DNA from: Porticoccaceae bacterium
GTDB lineage: Bacteria > Pseudomonadota > Gammaproteobacteria > Pseudomonadales > Porticoccaceae
Assembly (NCBI GenBank): GCA_023255165.1
Contig: JALRJD010000072.1
Location: 1-19,376 of the forward strand
Length of the DNA stretch: 19,376 nucleotides
Direction of reading: 5' to 3'
Shown here: positions 15,946 to 19,376 of the stretch, one piece after another
Layout: every line of letters begins with the position of its first letter
How positions within the stretch are numbered: position 1 is the first letter of the stretch
The notes under the pieces: generated by a model
The model's database searches: none
Seen by the model: the letters and a program-made list of their open reading frames with translations, nothing else
What the model was told of the DNA's origin: nothing
Position numbers and translations under genes: made by a program

Positions 15946-18066
15946 TTACTCTTTACCCGGTTTGTAGCGACGAGTGATTTTGTCTTTGCGCAGTTCCGCA
16001 TCAAACAGCGGGTCGTGCAAAATTTCGGCGACATAGTCCTCGGCCTGATCCCCATAATGGGGTGATTCTGTGTCCAGTGTAGCCGCTCCGAACTGATGCA
16101 CGCCACGAATGGTCTGCGTGCCCTGAGCGTCCCACGACAGCAGGTAATATAAGCCATCACCGGCTATATTGGTTTGATAGCCGTCATCTTCAAGTCCCTT
16201 GGCATAGATTGCGCGCAGGGTATCCGGCCCACCACCCACCGGCAGATTGATTTCCCCGCGCACATGACGGTTGATATCACCCCACAGCGGGTCAACCCGG
16301 CCAGTGGCGGCAACCAGTTTGTCGGCACAGTTGTAGAAGGTTGCGGCCACATCCGGAATCGGTTGGCCCTTTTGCTCTGCCAGCCATTCGACCCCAATCA
16401 CACAGGTGGCCATGGCCGCGCCGCGGCTGTTGATATCGGTTGAAAGATCCCAGTCGCGAATGGTGGTCTGGGCATCGCGATAAAGTTGTTTGGCTGAATC
16501 GTCCAGCGGCAAATCAATGGCGCCTTGCAGGTAGTGGACCGAGCGCGAATTGGGGCTGAACATTTTGTCGTGCTTGATCGCCGAGAATTCCTCTTCCGAG
16601 ATAGGGCTGAGTTCGGCAAACATCTCCAGACCGCGCACCGCGCGATTGGTCATCCGGGTTGGAAAACCATCTTCCGGGCGATAGTCGGAAAGCTTGGGGT
16701 TGTCACCCTCGGCGCTAACAAAGAACGGGCTTTGGTTGGCGCTGTGAACAAAGCCTGACTTGGGGTTGATTACCTGGGGCAGCTTGTCGAAGGGCATATA
16801 CTCCTGCCAGATCAGGCTGCTGTCATCGCCGGGCAGATACTGCGCCCAGTCATAACCGGCCACCCGCTGCGGGGTCAGTGAGTTGTGCACAAACATAATA
16901 TTGCCGCCGCGGTCGGCGTAAACAAAGTTAAAACTGGCAAAGCTGTGAATGCGCAGTGCATCGCGCCACTGCTCAAGATTTTGCGCCTTGCTCATCGCCA
17001 GCCACTGCTCCACCTGACGCATTTTTCCCATGCCCGCGTAGCGGATTGCATAGGTGCCGTGCTCGGTCTGCAATACCGGGCCGTGAGCTGAACGCAGCCC
17101 TAACTCGGTGACGGTCCAGGGCAGGAAGCCAAACAGTTTGACCTCAATCTCCAGCTCTTTAGCCTCAAGGTCGTGCCATTCGCCGTCCATGCGATAGCGC
17201 AGCGGATTTTCCGGGTCGATATCGAGCACATAGACATCCACCAGATCCGGTTTATTGACCGTGGCGCCCCAGGCGATATGTTCATTAAAGCCAACACCCA
17301 GCGTCGCACTGCCGGGAAACAGGCCACCCATTGCATTAAGCCCTTCGCCACTCTGAATATGGGCTTCATACCAGGCCACCGGGCCGGTGGTTGGCTGATG
17401 CGAGTTGATCGCCAGGCGGGTTGCGCCATCAGTGCTGTTGGCCGGCGAAATCGCAAAGGCATTGGAGCCGACCGGCAACTTGTTCAGGGTTACACCACCG
17501 GCGTTGCTGATGGGCCGCTGACGCTCGCTGCTCATCACTTCCTGCAACACATCACCAAAGCCGTAAAACAACAGATGGCGGAACATATAGCCCGCGACCA
17601 TATCCTCGCCGGTGATCGGCAGCTCCGCGACTGCACGTTCAGGGTGCCGGGCGGCGTAGTAGTTCAGGCCATCGGCATAGGCTTCAATATAGGCGCGAAT
17701 CTCTGGTGACAGGTCATGATAGTTGGCCTCAATGTCATCCCAGATACCCAGCCACTTGACCAAAAAGTCGGTAACTGCCGACTCTTTGCCCTTGGTTGCC
17801 GCCGCGGTGCCGCGATAGAAATCGATGGTGTCGTAGACCAGCGCCCAGTTGTCTTCCGCCTGGGCATAGGCAAAACCAAACGCGGTATCGACATCGCGCT
17901 GGCCAATAATATGCGGCACGCCGCGAATATCGCGCTCAATCACCACATCGTATTGATCCGCCAACTGCAGATAGTCGGCGGAGGAATGTTTCTCGGCGCA
18001 GCTGCCGACAAACAGTGCACCACAGGCGAGTAGGATCGCGCAGGCGGTTTTGGGCATAGAGGACAT
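15946..18066 (-). CDS. penicillin acylase-family Ntn hydrolase, lipoprotein
   Basis: This 706-residue precursor belongs to the N-terminal nucleophile amidases that include penicillin G acylase, aculeacin acylase and acyl-homoserine lactone acylases. A signal ending VGSC gives a lipobox with Cys23. The alpha chain has RDIRGVPHIIGQRDVDTAFGFAYAQAEDNW. Autocleavage is predicted before Ser201 in LPVGSNAFAISP, making it the catalytic nucleophile. The beta chain shows LFPGSATLGVGFNEHIAWGATVNKPDL, including the expected Asn region, and ends with a conserved FGAATLDTESPHYGDQAEDYV. The family hydrolyses amide bonds of acylated small molecules in the envelope; the substrate is unknown. AGGGA lies ten bases before the ATG. 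Pirin and OYE genes follow closely on the same strand. Confidence 0.92.
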   Translation of the reverse strand: MSSMPKTACAILLACGALFVGSCAEKHSSADYLQLADQYDVVIERDIRGVPHIIGQRDVDTAFGFAYAQAEDNWALVYDTIDFYRGTAAATKGKESAVTDFLVKWLGIWDDIEANYHDLSPEIRAYIEAYADGLNYYAARHPERAVAELPITGEDMVAGYMFRHLLFYGFGDVLQEVMSSERQRPISNAGGVTLNKLPVGSNAFAISPANSTDGATRLAINSHQPTTGPVAWYEAHIQSGEGLNAMGGLFPGSATLGVGFNEHIAWGATVNKPDLVDVYVLDIDPENPLRYRMDGEWHDLEAKELEIEVKLFGFLPWTVTELGLRSAHGPVLQTEHGTYAIRYAGMGKMRQVEQWLAMSKAQNLEQWRDALRIHSFASFNFVYADRGGNIMFVHNSLTPQRVAGYDWAQYLPGDDSSLIWQEYMPFDKLPQVINPKSGFVHSANQSPFFVSAEGDNPKLSDYRPEDGFPTRMTNRAVRGLEMFAELSPISEEEFSAIKHDKMFSPNSRSVHYLQGAIDLPLDDSAKQLYRDAQTTIRDWDLSTDINSRGAAMATCVIGVEWLAEQKGQPIPDVAATFYNCADKLVAATGRVDPLWGDINRHVRGEINLPVGGGPDTLRAIYAKGLEDDGYQTNIAGDGLYYLLSWDAQGTQTIRGVHQFGAATLDTESPHYGDQAEDYVAEILHDPLFDAELRKDKITRRYKPGKE

Positions 18067-18111
18067 TGTCGAGGGTTCCCTGATAATTATTATTGTTCGG
18101 GTTTTACGTCA

Positions 18112-18124
18112 CCTGCCGGGCAGG
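18112..18124. other. 13-bp palindrome CCTGCC-G-GGCAGG
   Basis: A perfect palindrome sits between the MFS stop (18188) and the acylase start (18066). It could be a dimeric binding site ahead of the acylase gene. No promoter is clear; minus-strand AATAATAATTAT (about 18084-18095) could hold a -10. Confidence 0.35.
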
Positions 18125-18144
18125 CGATCAGTGGGCTCTATTGT

Positions 18145-18178
18145 GCGCAGTTTTTTATTCCGCGCAGTTTTTTATTCC
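18145..18178. repeat. 17-bp tandem direct repeat, two copies
   Basis: GCGCAGTTTTTTATTCC occurs twice without a gap (18145-18161 and 18162-18178), and a third copy begins with GCGC before diverging. It lies in the MFS-acylase gap, just after the MFS stop. Read on the minus strand the T-runs become A-runs, so it is not an intrinsic terminator for the MFS gene. Confidence 0.9.
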
Positions 18179-18187
18179 GCGCGTAGA

Positions 18188-19262
18188 TTAGGCCGCTTTG
18201 GGCTCGTCCGCAATTTCTTCATCCACATGCAATACCGTGCCCACCGGCACAGTTGCCGCTTGCAGCACACTTTGCACCTTGTACTCCGCAGGCAGCGCGG
18301 GAATGGTCAATACGCGCCAGATGCTGATGCCGCCGAGCAGCAACAGGCAGGAGGCGAGCAGTATAAAGAACGACTGCACACCAAAGATTTCCAGCCAGAA
18401 TACCGCCGAGATCGGGCCGGTAATGGAGGTCAGCCCGGCAATCAGAATCACCGTGCCGCTGGCGGGAATAATTTCCTTTGGTCGCAGGTGGTCGTTGGTC
18501 AGCGCCACCACCAGTGAGTAGAGCGACAGCGAGAAACCACCAAACATAAACGCCAGGAAATAGAGCTTGCCTGAGGCCTGCTCTTCAAAGCTGATAACAA
18601 TGGCCACCACCACGGCGGCGAGACAGGAAAACCCCATCACCCAGCGGCGATCGACCTGATCGGAGAGTTTGCCCAGCGGCCAGGGGAAAATCATGCCGCC
18701 GGCCATGATGGCACCCATAAAGTTGGCCACCTGAAAAATGGTGAAGCCGAGTTTGGCGGCATACACAGCGCCCATGCCAAACACAATGCTCGATACCCAC
18801 TGCGACAGCACAATGCCGATCACACCCATCGGCGTGCGGCGCCACAGGTGGCCCATGCTCACGCGCTCGGTTTCTTCCAGCGGCGGCGTGGGAATAATCG
18901 ACAGCAAAATCGGCACAGCGGCAACGCTGACCATCACCGAAATCAAAATAAACAACTCATAACCGGCGGGGCTGGCGATATTCAGCATAAACTGCCCGGC
19001 GCAGATGCCAGAGAGCAAAATGGCAGTGTAAATCGCCAGAATCTGGCCGCGGTTTTCATTGCTTGAGGCCTGGTTAAGCCAGCTTTCGGAGACTACATAA
19101 ATCGTTGAAAAGGCAAACCCGGTGAGCAAGCGCATCATCGCCCAGGCCCAGGGATTGATATAGATGGAGTGCACCAGAATGGTTACCGACGCCAAGGCCG
19201 AGACGGCGGCAAAGATACGGATATGACCGACCCGCTGAATCAGCCTGGGGATAAAGCCGAAC
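18188..19262 (-). CDS. MFS transporter (YcaD-like), N-terminus missing at a junction
   Basis: This reads as an MFS protein from GFIPRLIQRVGHIRIFAAVS to the stop at 18188. The motif-A position, RLIQRVGH, is followed by LLTGFAFSTIYVVSESWLN, a helix 4 segment characteristic of the YcaD-like group, then GQILAIYTAILLSGICAGQF and the central loop. Second-half helices (GAIMAGGMIFPWPLGKLSDQVDRRWVM and beyond) are intact, and a charged C-terminal tail ends EEIADEPKAA. Helix 1 and most of helix 2, about 50 residues, are not present. The frame remains open to 19372, but those residues are Arg/Ser/Thr-rich, non-hydrophobic and shadow an opposite-strand coding stretch. The gene is therefore broken by a rearrangement or an assembly join. 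Substrate unknown. Confidence 0.82.
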
Positions 19263-19376
19263 ACAACCGATCCTCGCCTTGATGAGGCAATGCTGGAGAT
19301 TGTTGCCGGATGCCGACGCCACGGAGTTGTTCCCGGGGTCCACGCTTCGGTGGCCCTGTGCGACAAGCGCATGGAT
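19263..19376 (+). CDS. fragment resembling an HpcH/HpaI-type aldolase
   Basis: The plus-strand frame from 19263 to the window end encodes 38 residues that look like true protein: TDPRLDEAMLEIVAG, then CRRHGVVPGVHASVAL and a basic segment. This resembles the part of HpcH/HpaI aldolases (class II, phosphoenolpyruvate-utilising TIM barrel) where a helix leads into the GxxPGxH-type strand. There is no start codon at the left edge; the fragment abuts the truncated MFS gene, so it is an internal piece joined there. Identification is by eye from a short stretch and is moderate. Confidence 0.5.

Noticed and set aside
15900..16160. An 87-residue N-terminal extension of the pirin protein
   Set aside because: It overlaps the acylase coding region, contains no pirin-like sequence, and the ATG at 15899 has a good ribosome-binding site.
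19263..19372. N-terminal 37 residues of the MFS reading frame up to 19372
   Set aside because: They are Arg/Ser/Thr-rich with no membrane helix and lie opposite a better coding stretch, so they are unlikely to be native transporter sequence.

Overview
The window looks like a chromosomal segment of a moderately GC-rich, probably marine, gammaproteobacterium. The protein families suggest something near Cellvibrionales/Spongiibacteraceae; this is inferred from gene content and no database search was run. There are 15 substantial genes plus fragments at both ends. No rRNA, tRNA, CRISPR, transposase, integrase or phage gene was seen. Most genes read on the minus strand.

Layout: (1) 1-3679, plus strand: the 3' end of a gamma-glutamyltransferase, then a Spinster-type MFS transporter overlapped by ATGA with a Bax-like glucosaminidase, then an M19 membrane dipeptidase. 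Together they suggest peptide, glutathione and murein turnover. (2) 3703-8649, minus strand: a two-gene c-type cytochrome operon (di-heme peroxidase, then a parallel beta-helix protein fused to a cytochrome c), a terminator, then acetoacetyl-CoA synthetase. A His/Met-rich DUF4399-type secreted protein (8806-9285) diverges from the cytochrome operon across a control region with an inverted repeat. This periplasmic redox module is the least explained part of the window. (3) 9363-10172: a stand-alone acyl-CoA thioesterase. (4) 10323-12072: a reactive-sulfur operon read as ArsR-family YgaV/SqrR-like sensor, YgaP-like membrane rhodanese, then ETHE1-type persulfide dioxygenase, with a promoter overlapped by a palindrome. 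(5) 12122-18066, minus strand: lipoprotein penicillin-acylase-family Ntn hydrolase, pirin, Old Yellow Enzyme-family flavin oxidoreductase, and a DnaQ exonuclease fused to a UvrC/Cho GIY-YIG nuclease. The first three form a plausible catabolic or detoxification group. (6) 18188-19376: an MFS transporter whose N-terminus is missing. Beyond about 19262 the sequence changes identity, and the plus strand encodes what looks like an internal piece of an HpcH/HpaI-type aldolase, so the right end is a chimeric junction.

Start sites were corrected where a Shine-Dalgarno sequence or family length argued for it: the rhodanese at 11605, the exonuclease fusion at 13675 and the pirin at 15899.
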